A DNA stretch of 17,150 nucleotides. Origin: Lachnospiraceae bacterium. Its GTDB lineage: Bacteria > Bacillota > Clostridia > Lachnospirales > Lachnospiraceae. Where the stretch lies: positions 1 to 17,150 of the forward strand of contig JAAVAF010000070.1 of NCBI GenBank assembly GCA_014804225.1, given 5' to 3'. The translations under genes were made by a program, and so were the position numbers. Position 1 is the stretch's first letter; each line of letters begins with the position of its first letter. Positions 1 through 6,012 of this stretch are shown in pieces. Below the pieces are notes generated by a model, which was not told the origin of the DNA, ran no database searches, and saw nothing but the letters and a program-made list of their open reading frames with translations.

Positions 1-475
1 GCGTATGACCACATAAAATATAGTCTGCCTGATTGCTGTCCATAATCAAAAAAGTATTTTCATCGTCAGGTTTTAATTTTTCATTCACCTTATTGGGCGA
101 GCCATGACACAAGGTTATCGTTGGTAAATCATCTAAAGAAAAATCCGCTTTATCTGTCAATTGACGGAAAAACTCCATATCCTCTTGTGTCAGATTATGA
201 TAAGTATAATATAGCGCCCCTGTCGTTGAATCATTTTCTTTCCATGCATTATTATAATTTAACCAATAATTCTCTTTATTTCCTTTAATGAACCAACAAC
301 GATACTTTTCTTTCAGTGAATACAACAACTTCATTGTTCGTTGCGGATATGCCAGTTCCCCTAAAAAATCTCCAAGAAATATAAACTTGTCTATTCCCCT
401 CTCTAAAGCATAATTCACACAAGTTTCCAATGCAACATAATTTCCGTGTATATCAGATAATACTGCAATTTCCAT
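1..475 (-). CDS. Metallophosphoesterase, YfcE/calcineurin-like family (C-terminus cut by window edge)
   Basis: Reading from position 475 towards 1 gives about 158 residues beginning MEIAVLSDIHGN and running off the window edge. The calcineurin-like phosphoesterase metal-binding blocks are in order: SDIHGN (D-x-H) at residues 8-13, FLGDFLGE (GD) near 34-41, KGNKE (GN) near 64-68, then LCHGSP and finally CGHT at the edge. Such enzymes are soluble two-metal phosphoesterases; many bacterial members are annotated as phosphodiesterases, but the substrate cannot be read here. Two in-frame ATGs exist (481 and 475). The GAGGAG at 483-488 is only one base from the first but seven from the second, so I start at 475. 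It lies downstream of the nucleotidyltransferase, separated by about 70 bases with a palindrome. Family call is firm; function is open. Confidence 0.85.
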   Translation of the reverse strand, partial: MEIAVLSDIHGNYVALETCVNYALERGIDKFIFLGDFLGELAYPQRTMKLLYSLKEKYRCWFIKGNKENYWLNYNNAWKENDSTTGALYYTYHNLTQEDMEFFRQLTDKADFSLDDLPTITLCHGSPNKVNEKLKPDDENTFLIMDSNQADYILCGHT

Positions 476-505
476 ATCCATTCTCCTCACATCCATCACA
501 CAAAA

Positions 506-523
506 ATGAATAATATTATTCAT
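506..523. promoter_or_regulatory. Perfect 18-bp palindrome between nucleotidyltransferase and phosphoesterase genes
   Basis: The sequence ATGAATAATATTATTCAT reads the same on both strands. On the minus strand it is followed by four T (505-502). It lies after the stop of the nucleotidyltransferase and about 30 bases before the phosphoesterase start. It could be a repressor operator or a weak A/T-rich terminator stem; the stem has only one C/G pair per arm, so a terminator would be weak. Confidence 0.5.
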
Positions 524-546
524 CACCATTAACATTTTTGTACTGT

Positions 547-1317
547 TTATACATCACTGATTTGTATAAGCATATATGCCGCATACTCTTTCGCAAGTTG
601 CTTGTCCAAATGCATTGAAACACCCATTTCATATTCTGCCATCGCACCCTCAATTAAACTTGCATATTCTCCGGGAATATTTGCAAGTCCCCATGCTCCG
701 CCTTCCTGTTTTGACAGAATAATATTCTCTTTTTTGAATGCTAACACTCTGCATAAATTGAGAATAAAATACATCGGCTGCTTCACAATTTCCTCCACTG
801 CATTCTCCACATCACTCCAAATACTGTCCAAATAATCCGCCCTGTCAACTTCAGAAAAAACAGTTTTAATTTCCCGCCCATAAAGCGTTTTTCCCCTATG
901 ATAAATTACTGTAATATGCGCCGCCAAATCTTTATCTGTTCCCTTCATTTGTTCAATATAATCCGTCGGACTTTTCTGATACCATTCTAAATGCGTTATC
1001 GAAAAATGAAGTTCAAACGGCGTCGGATATACAAAAGGGTTACACACTTGCGCTTTCACAATACTAAGCTCAATTCCCTTTTGGGGTGCTCGTTCATTCA
1101 ACGCAACAACCATATCCATGTACTGCCGTTTTACTTCATCTGAAATTCCACCCTTTACGACAATCAGCAAGTCAATATCACTTTTTTGTGCATGAAAACA
1201 GCCCATCACAGCAGAACCATGAAGATAAATGCCTACAAGATTACGGTCAAGGATATGCTTGCTCTGCTCTACAAAACAATCTAATAAGTCCTTGTACTCC
1301 TCCATTTTAGATGTCAC
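547..1317 (-). CDS. Nucleotidyltransferase, aminoglycoside adenylyltransferase (AadA/ANT)-like with DUF4111-type C-terminus
   Basis: This 256-residue protein has the Pol-beta-type nucleotidyltransferase signature: GSAVMG at residues 34-39 followed by SDIDLLIVV, giving the metal-binding pair D47 and D49, and a third acidic residue likely in GIELSIV (E83). The segment NPFVYPTPFELHFS resembles the YPPRRELQFGEW region of AadA proteins, and the C-terminal half is helical as in that family. Family members transfer AMP to aminoglycosides, but many chromosomal homologues are not proven resistance genes, so resistance here is only inference. The longest start is a GTG at 1317, overlapping the purN stop by 11 bases; an in-frame ATG at 1305 (MEEYKD) with GGAG 11 bases upstream is an equally good start. 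Probably co-transcribed with purN. Confidence 0.75.
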   Translation of the reverse strand: MTSKMEEYKDLLDCFVEQSKHILDRNLVGIYLHGSAVMGCFHAQKSDIDLLIVVKGGISDEVKRQYMDMVVALNERAPQKGIELSIVKAQVCNPFVYPTPFELHFSITHLEWYQKSPTDYIEQMKGTDKDLAAHITVIYHRGKTLYGREIKTVFSEVDRADYLDSIWSDVENAVEEIVKQPMYFILNLCRVLAFKKENIILSKQEGGAWGLANIPGEYASLIEGAMAEYEMGVSMHLDKQLAKEYAAYMLIQISDV

Positions 1318-1912
1318 TCCATCCTAATTGGATCTTTTCATCCACAATATCAGAAATGACTTCAACCAAAAATTCATGCTCTCGTTGTAACACTCTCTCC
1401 GCCAATACTTCCGCCGTATCATTTTCCAATACGGGTACTTTTGTCTGCGCTACAATTTCTCCGCTGTCGTACTCCGCGTTCACCCTATGTATTGTTACTC
1501 CTGTTTCCTTTTCACCAGCATCAATCACAGCCTGATGAACATTTATTCCATACATCCCTTTCCCTCCAAATTTTGGAAGCAAAGCCGGATGGATATTAAA
1601 AATGCGATTATGATACGTTTCCAGAATAGAAGGATGTAATAATCTCATATATCCGGCAAGAAAAATCATATCAACATTATATTTTCGAAGAACACACAAC
1701 AACTTTTCCGCCAATAATTCTTCTGTTCCTTCTGTTTTTACACTAAGATGATATCCGTCTATTCCCTCATTTTGGACTCTTTGCAATGCCATGGAAGCGC
1801 TGTTATTGCTAATGACAACGGAAACAACCGCCTTTATTTCCTTATTCTTACACCCATCTATAATTGCCTGTAAATCACTTCCGCCATGTGACGCGAAAAC
1901 AGCTATATTCAT
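1307..1912 (-). CDS. purN: Phosphoribosylglycinamide formyltransferase (GAR transformylase, formyl-THF type)
   Basis: The 201-residue product matches PurN, which transfers a formyl group from 10-formyltetrahydrofolate to glycinamide ribonucleotide in purine synthesis. Catalytic residues are visible: N106 and H108 in FNIHPALLP, and D149 in EYDSG, preceded by GVTIH. Two segments depart from the familiar E. coli form: the phosphate-binding loop reads SHGGSDLQAI instead of SGNGSNLQAI, and KFGGKGMYG replaces the KYPGLH-like segment. The open frame extends upstream to 1936, but GGGAGG six bases before the ATG at 1912 and the conserved start MNIAVFAS settle the start there. No other pur gene is nearby; it stands apart between a toxin-antitoxin pair and a nucleotidyltransferase, so it may be a second, specialised transformylase. 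Confidence 0.85.
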   Translation of the reverse strand: MNIAVFASHGGSDLQAIIDGCKNKEIKAVVSVVISNNSASMALQRVQNEGIDGYHLSVKTEGTEELLAEKLLCVLRKYNVDMIFLAGYMRLLHPSILETYHNRIFNIHPALLPKFGGKGMYGINVHQAVIDAGEKETGVTIHRVNAEYDSGEIVAQTKVPVLENDTAEVLAERVLQREHEFLVEVISDIVDEKIQLGWSDI

Positions 1913-1986
1913 TACAAACCTCCCGTAAAATCGCATTCCCTATGCCTTTCAACCAGTTTTTTCATATGCATATCGAAATGCCAATT

Positions 1987-2304
1987 TTATTTTTTTTCAA
2001 TCACAAGTCCATACCCCAGTGCACTTAAAATATTGCAAAATGTTTGTAAAGACGGACTATTCTCATTATTTTCAATCCTTGAAATAGCCTGCTGTTTATT
2101 ACCTGTGATTTCTGCCAACTGTTTTTGCGTCATATTCTGTTCTTTTCGTAAACATATCATCTGATTGATCAATTCTTTTTCTCTATCATACACAACATAA
2201 GTGGCAGCAGGCATATCCTCTTTTTGAACTAAAGGAATATTTCCTTTTTCAATCTCGACAGCTTCTAATAATCCCTGCATCGTATCATTAAAAAAATTCC
2301 CCAT
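1987..2304 (-). CDS. XRE-family antitoxin (HigA-like)
   Basis: This 105-residue protein has a C-terminal Cro/C1-type helix-turn-helix: LRKEQNMTQKQLAEITGNKQ followed by QAISRIENNENSPSLQTFCNILSALG, roughly residues 53-101. The N-terminal half probably contacts and neutralises the toxin. The start is two bases after the stop of the upstream toxin gene, and its ribosome site (GGAGGGG) is formed by the last toxin codons, so translation is probably coupled. Toxin-first order and this antitoxin type are typical of HigBA modules. The near-palindrome in the upstream promoter (2579-2600) is a good candidate for its binding site, which would make the operon self-repressing. The family is clear; the exact TA class is inference. 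Confidence 0.85.
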   Translation of the reverse strand: MGNFFNDTMQGLLEAVEIEKGNIPLVQKEDMPAATYVVYDREKELINQMICLRKEQNMTQKQLAEITGNKQQAISRIENNENSPSLQTFCNILSALGYGLVIEKK

Positions 2305-2306
2305 CG

Positions 2307-2555
2307 CTACCCCTCCTTTAAAGATTTCACAACTGCCTTAAACGCTCGCTTCTCTTCTTCTGTTAAATCATCTTTTTCATTCTTCGTATACACATTAATA
2401 AAATAAATTGTTTCCTTTAGTTCTATATCTACATAAATTACTCTGGCACCACCACGTTTTCCTTTATCATTTGTAGATATCCGAATCTTCCTAATTCTTT
2501 CCACTTTCTTGTAAATATCGGCACTTCTATAAATGTACGGTTCATTATTTCTCAT
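2307..2555 (-). CDS. RelE/HigB-family toxin (short N-terminus)
   Basis: The protein carries the conserved core of the HigB/RelE mRNA-interferase-like family: KVERIRKIRIS, then GKRGGARVIYVDI, FINVYTKNEKDDLTEEEKRAFKAVVKSL. Family members normally cut mRNA at the ribosome and run about 105-115 residues. A longer frame from a TTG at 2588 exists, but that TTG lies upstream of the predicted -10 box, so the transcript would not contain it. I therefore start at the ATG at 2555, giving 82 residues with a weak AGAG ribosome site in a leader of about 15 bases. On this reading the usual first 25-30 residues (the N-terminal helices) are missing. The toxin may be a naturally short form or a decayed one; the core and its partner antitoxin are intact. 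Confidence 0.75.
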   Translation of the reverse strand: MRNNEPYIYRSADIYKKVERIRKIRISTNDKGKRGGARVIYVDIELKETIYFINVYTKNEKDDLTEEEKRAFKAVVKSLKEG

Positions 2556-2576
2556 TTCTCTCTTGTCTATGTTTTT

Positions 2577-2605
2577 ATAATACAACAAATTTATTGTATT
2601 GTCAA
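2577..2605 (-). promoter_or_regulatory. Promoter of the toxin-antitoxin operon
   Basis: On the minus strand TTGACA (2605-2600) is separated by exactly 17 bases from TATTAT (2582-2577), a near-consensus sigma-A promoter. Transcription would begin near 2570, about 15 bases before the toxin ATG at 2555. The -35 box shares bases with the T-run of the terminator of the upstream gene. Confidence 0.8.
2579..2600. promoter_or_regulatory. Candidate antitoxin operator: 22-bp near-palindrome
   Basis: On the minus strand AATACAA (2600-2594) and TTGTATT (2585-2579) form perfect 7-bp arms. The 8 bases between them contain AAATTT, itself palindromic, so 10 of 11 base pairs of the 22-bp element are symmetric. 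It fills the spacer and overlaps both promoter boxes, where a bound HigA-like dimer would block RNA polymerase. Binding by the encoded antitoxin is inference. Confidence 0.65.
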
Positions 2606-2641
2606 AAAAGGATATTACAGCTTATCCCGCGTAATATCCTT
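2604..2641 (-). terminator. Rho-independent terminator overlapping the yitT stop codon
   Basis: On the minus strand AAGGATATTAC (2641-2631) pairs with GTAATATCCTT (2618-2608), an 11-bp stem with a 12-base loop, followed directly by TTTT. The yitT stop codon (2617-2615) lies inside the downstream arm. It should end the ilvA-yitT transcript just before the toxin-antitoxin promoter. Confidence 0.8.
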
Positions 2642-3478
2642 ATACCCTTCCCCGTATATCTCATTCGCCGACGCAATAATCATAAACGCGCGGTTGTCCT
2701 CATCCTTTACAATCTCCTCAAGCTTTGGCGCCATCTGCTTTCTAGTGACTACCATAAGCATTTCCTTATGCTCGTTTGTATAAGCTCCAATTGCCGGAAC
2801 AATCGTCGTCGTAATGTCAAGTTCCCCCATAATGCGCTGTTTCATCTTATTCGGTTCTCTGCTGATTATAAAAATCAGCTTTGCTTCATCCGATCCGTAA
2901 AGCACTTTATCCATAACCACCGAATCAATCACCACAGCAATACCCGCATAAAATGCAACGGTTAAATCCCGAAATACAATCCACGATGCCACAATAACCA
3001 TGCTGTCAAACGCAAGAAACAACACATTTGTTTTAATATGCTTCCACTTCGTTCGCAGAACCTTGACAATAATGTCCGCACCGCCCGTTGTCGCTCCTGA
3101 CTTAAACACAAACGCAAGCGCCACTCCAATCAGCGCACCGCCGATAACCGCTGCAATCAGCAAATCATCCGTCACTGCTCCAAGTGGCGAAAGTGTATTC
3201 ATAAACACAGTGATCATTGCAAGCGCATACATTGTAGACGCAATAAAACGCCATCCGAATTTCCACAATCCAAGCGCCACGATCGGCACATTCAGCAATA
3301 AATTAATCGTACCTGTTGGAATATTGATAAAACGATTCACGAGAATCGACACGCCGGTCACGCCTCCGGGCGCAATATCGTTTGGATCTAAAAATAAACT
3401 AATAGCAACGGCATAAATAAATGCCGCTGCTGTCAATATGAAATAACGCGCTACTGTCTTTTTTGCCTTCCCTGCCAT
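2615..3478 (-). CDS. YitT-family membrane protein (YitT_membrane + DUF2179)
   Basis: The 287-residue protein starts MAGKAKKTVARYF, then shows about five to six hydrophobic segments across residues 10-185 (for example FILTAAAFIYAVAISLFL and LLIAAVIGGALIGVALAFVF). The conserved loops DPNDIAPGGVTGVSI and FKSGATTGGADIIVKVL are hallmarks of the YitT family. The last ~90 residues form a soluble DUF2179 domain (LIFIISREPNKMKQRIM ... TTTIVPAIGAYTN). Length matches the family. These proteins are common in Firmicutes; transport is suspected but no substrate is established. The frame stays open to 3703 inside ilvA, but the conserved N-terminus begins at 3478; GGAGG lies 12 bases upstream, a rather long gap. 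It is the last gene of the ilvA-side transcript. Confidence 0.85.
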   Translation of the reverse strand: MAGKAKKTVARYFILTAAAFIYAVAISLFLDPNDIAPGGVTGVSILVNRFINIPTGTINLLLNVPIVALGLWKFGWRFIASTMYALAMITVFMNTLSPLGAVTDDLLIAAVIGGALIGVALAFVFKSGATTGGADIIVKVLRTKWKHIKTNVLFLAFDSMVIVASWIVFRDLTVAFYAGIAVVIDSVVMDKVLYGSDEAKLIFIISREPNKMKQRIMGELDITTTIVPAIGAYTNEHKEMLMVVTRKQMAPKLEEIVKDEDNRAFMIIASANEIYGEGYKDITRDKL

Positions 3479-3512
3479 TCTACGTAAATACCTCCACTTG
3501 GTCACAGCTTGT

Positions 3513-3536
3513 GCGTGAAAGCATTCCCTTTCACGC
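3513..3536. other. Hairpin between ilvA and yitT
   Basis: GCGTGAAAG (3513-3521) and CTTTCACGC (3528-3536) make a perfect 9-bp stem with a 6-base loop, four bases after the ilvA stop codon. No T-run follows on the minus strand, so it is unlikely to be an intrinsic terminator; an mRNA-stabilising or processing stem is possible. Confidence 0.6.
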
Positions 3537-3539
3537 TTC

Positions 3540-4760
3540 CTATATATTGGTTCTGACCTGTTTCGGCTGATAGCCGTTTTCCTCCAACGCATTGATAATC
3601 TGATTCTTATGTTCTGTACCATACGTTTCAAGCGTAATCCGAAGCTCCACGGCAGCATTTCTGTTGATTGACACAAACTGATTGTGCTCCAACTTGATAA
3701 CATTTCCGTTCATCGACGCAATTACTTCCGAAACCTTTGTAAGCTCACCCGGCTTATCCGGCAGCAGCACGGAAACCGTGAAGATTCTGTCACGGAAAAT
3801 CAATCCCTGCTGTACTACGGAGGACATCGTAATAATATCCATATTTCCGCCGCTCAAAATAGATACAACTTTTTTATTCTTTACGTTAAGATGACGGAGC
3901 GCCGCCACTGTGAGAAGTCCCGAATTTTCCAACACCATCTTGTGATTTTCAACTACGTCAAGGAAAGAAACCACAAGCTCCTCGTCGGGAACTGTAATAA
4001 TCTCATCAATATTTTTCTTTATATACGGGAAAATATTTTTGCCCGGTGTCTTTACTGCCGTACCGTCCGCAATGGTATTGACTGTCGGAAGCGTTACAAC
4101 CTTTCCCGCTTTCAGGGACTCTTGCATACAGTTTGCTCCCGCAGGCTCTACACCAATCACCTTAATCTTTGGATTCAAAAGCTTTGCAAGCGTCGAAACG
4201 CCTGTCGCAAGCCCGCCGCCTCCGATTGGCACCAAAATGATATCTACCAAAGGAAGCTCTTTAAAGATTTCCATCGCAATCGTTCCCTGACCTGTAGCAA
4301 CCGCCAAATCATCAAACGGATGGATAAACGTATACCCTTTTTCCTCAGCAAGCGCAGCTGCATACTCTGCCGCTTCATCATACACATCGCCCTTTAAAAC
4401 AACCTGTGCACCGTAGTTTTTCGTCCTGTTCACTTTCATCAAAGGTGTCGTGGTCGGCATCACGATAACTGCATTGACACCATATTTCTTTGCAGCATAT
4501 GCCACGCCCTGTGCATGGTTTCCCGCAGACGCAGTAATCAGGCCCTTTTCGCGCTCCTCAGGTGTAAGCGTGCTAATCTTATAATATGCGCCACGCAACT
4601 TATATGCTCCCGTGAGCTGCATATTTTCGGGCTTTAAATACACCCTGTTTCCTGTCTGATTACTAAAAAATTCACTATATATCAACTTTGTTTCGGAAGT
4701 AACCTTCTTGACAAGCTCCGATGCCTCCTCAAATTTTTCCAATGTAAGCATTTCTGACAT
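3540..4760 (-). CDS. ilvA: Threonine ammonia-lyase (threonine dehydratase), medium form with ACT domain
   Basis: The 406-residue protein is a PLP enzyme converting threonine to 2-oxobutanoate and ammonia, the entry to isoleucine synthesis. Visible features: K54 in GAYKLRGAYY as the PLP Schiff-base lysine, SAGNHAQG (78-85), the glycine-rich phosphate loop GGGGLATG (180-187), and SGGN (303-306). A single ACT domain follows from about residue 328 (VLLPDKPGELTKVSEVI). This length with one ACT domain is the medium form, between short TdcB and the two-ACT-like-domain IlvA of E. coli, so control by isoleucine cannot be assumed. GGAGGAAATAATATT precedes the ATG, fixing the start. It follows ftsY by 67 bases without a convincing promoter and is probably co-transcribed with ftsY and yitT. 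Confidence 0.9.
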   Translation of the reverse strand: MSEMLTLEKFEEASELVKKVTSETKLIYSEFFSNQTGNRVYLKPENMQLTGAYKLRGAYYKISTLTPEEREKGLITASAGNHAQGVAYAAKKYGVNAVIVMPTTTPLMKVNRTKNYGAQVVLKGDVYDEAAEYAAALAEEKGYTFIHPFDDLAVATGQGTIAMEIFKELPLVDIILVPIGGGGLATGVSTLAKLLNPKIKVIGVEPAGANCMQESLKAGKVVTLPTVNTIADGTAVKTPGKNIFPYIKKNIDEIITVPDEELVVSFLDVVENHKMVLENSGLLTVAALRHLNVKNKKVVSILSGGNMDIITMSSVVQQGLIFRDRIFTVSVLLPDKPGELTKVSEVIASMNGNVIKLEHNQFVSINRNAAVELRITLETYGTEHKNQIINALEENGYQPKQVRTNI

Positions 4761-4827
4761 AATATTATTTCCTCCTTACCGCTTTTTATTCTATGGGAAA
4801 TTGCGACAACATATATCATTGTAAAAT

Positions 4828-6012
4828 CTACCAGAAAAGCCATTTCTTTTTCTTTGGCTTTTCTTCTCTGACACTTTCCTCAACCTCATCTGTCTTTTCA
4901 TCTACTGTATCATTTGCTGCATTTATGACACTTGTGTCATCTTCTTTTTCTATTGTTTCCTCTGTAACATCTTCCACAGCCTCGTTTATGACATTTGTGT
5001 CACTTTCGTTTTCTGCGGCATCCTCTGTGCTTTTTTCTATGGCACTCATGTCACTTTCGCTCGTATCGACTTTCTCCGCTACCGCACTTTCCTCGTTCTC
5101 AATATCAAACAACGCATTCACAAACTCATCCGCGTGAAATTTCTGCAAATCCTCAATCGTTTCACCCACGCCTATGTACTTCACCGGCACATTCAGCTCC
5201 GACTGGATTGCTACAGCAATACCGCCCTTTGCAGTTCCGTCCATCTTCGTCAGAATAATTCCTGTCAGATTTGTCACTTCTCCAAATTCCCGCGCCTGTG
5301 AAAGCGCATTCTGCCCTGTAGTACCGTCAAGCACAATCAAATTTTCTCTGTGTGCGTCAGGAAACTCTCTGTCAATAATGCGGTTCATTTTCTTTAACTC
5401 TTCCATCAGATTTTTCTTATTGTGAAGCCGTCCCGCAGTATCGCAAATCAATACATCAACTTTCCGCGCCTTTGCCGCATTCACGGCATCATAAATCACA
5501 GAAGCCGGATCTGCGCCTTCTGTTCCGCCAATCATATCAACGCCCGCTCTATGCGCCCACTCTGCAAGCTGATCGCCCGCAGCGGCACGAAATGTATCGG
5601 CAGCGGCAATCAAAACCTTTCTGCCCTGTCCTTTCAAAATACTTGCAAGCTTTCCTACAGAGGTCGTCTTTCCCACACCGTTTACACCAATGATAAAGAT
5701 AACCGACTGCTCTTTTTCAAAGTCATATGCCGTTTCTTCTACGTGCATCTGCTCCTTAATACTCTCAACCAACAGCTCCTTACATTCGGAAGGCTGCCGC
5801 AAATGCCGTTTCTTCACTTCATCTTTCATGCGTTCAATAATGTCATTCGTGGCATTGACACCGATATCACCCATAATGAGAATTTCCTCAAGCTCCTCAT
5901 AAAAATCATCATCGATCTCCGACGCTCCGTAAAACACTGCATCAATACCTGCCACAATATTATCTCTTGTCTTGTTTAATCCTTCCTTTAACCGACTGAA
6001 AAAACCTGCCAT
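4828..6012 (-). CDS. ftsY: Signal recognition particle receptor FtsY with acidic C-terminal extension
   Basis: FtsY is the membrane-associated GTPase that receives the SRP-ribosome complex and hands it to SecYEG. The NG domain is complete: FFSRLKEGLNKTRDNI at the start, P-loop GVNGVGKTTSVGK (109-121), DTFRAAAGDQ (139-148), DTAGR (191-195), TKMDGTAKGG (255-264), and GVGETIEDLQ before residue 300. A typical Gram-positive FtsY would stop near residue 305-310, but here about 85 more residues follow: an acidic, Thr/Ser-rich stretch with three imperfect repeats, then KPKKKKWLFW at the very end. The ATG at 6012 overlaps the smc stop by one base (TGATG) with GGAGGAG upstream; a TTG one codon earlier is less likely. 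Function is certain; the tail's role is unknown. Confidence 0.95.
   Translation of the reverse strand: MAGFFSRLKEGLNKTRDNIVAGIDAVFYGASEIDDDFYEELEEILIMGDIGVNATNDIIERMKDEVKKRHLRQPSECKELLVESIKEQMHVEETAYDFEKEQSVIFIIGVNGVGKTTSVGKLASILKGQGRKVLIAAADTFRAAAGDQLAEWAHRAGVDMIGGTEGADPASVIYDAVNAAKARKVDVLICDTAGRLHNKKNLMEELKKMNRIIDREFPDAHRENLIVLDGTTGQNALSQAREFGEVTNLTGIILTKMDGTAKGGIAVAIQSELNVPVKYIGVGETIEDLQKFHADEFVNALFDIENEESAVAEKVDTSESDMSAIEKSTEDAAENESDTNVINEAVEDVTEETIEKEDDTSVINAANDTVDEKTDEVEESVREEKPKKKKWLFW
4885..5058 (-). repeat. Three imperfect coding repeats in the FtsY tail
   Basis: FtsY residues 319-376 contain three units beginning ESDMSAIEKSTEDA, ESDTNVINEAVEDV and EDDTSVINAANDTV, about 17, 21 and 20 residues long. 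The underlying DNA also repeats: forms of ATGACA(C/T)TTGTGTCA recur on the plus strand near 4924 and 4988, with a related copy near 5042. This suggests expansion by duplication. Confidence 0.7.

Noticed and set aside
506..523. Fur or PerR box reading of the palindrome
   Set aside because: The 8-0-8 symmetry and arm TGAATAAT do not fit the 7-1-7 TGATAAT form of Fur or the TTATAAT form of PerR.
2556..2588. TTG start for the toxin giving 93 residues
   Set aside because: The TTG lies upstream of the TATTAT box, so the predicted transcript would not include it, and no ribosome site precedes it.
3479..3703. Longer YitT frame beginning inside ilvA
   Set aside because: The extra residues are Arg/Ser/Cys-rich, read antiphase to ilvA and show no likeness to the family; the conserved membrane start is at 3478.
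3684..4397. 237-residue plus-strand frame
   Set aside because: It lies wholly antisense to ilvA, its composition is Arg/Cys/Asn-rich without motifs, and it has no ribosome site.
5422..5979. 185-residue plus-strand frame
   Set aside because: Antisense shadow of the conserved ftsY coding region, with no recognisable domain.
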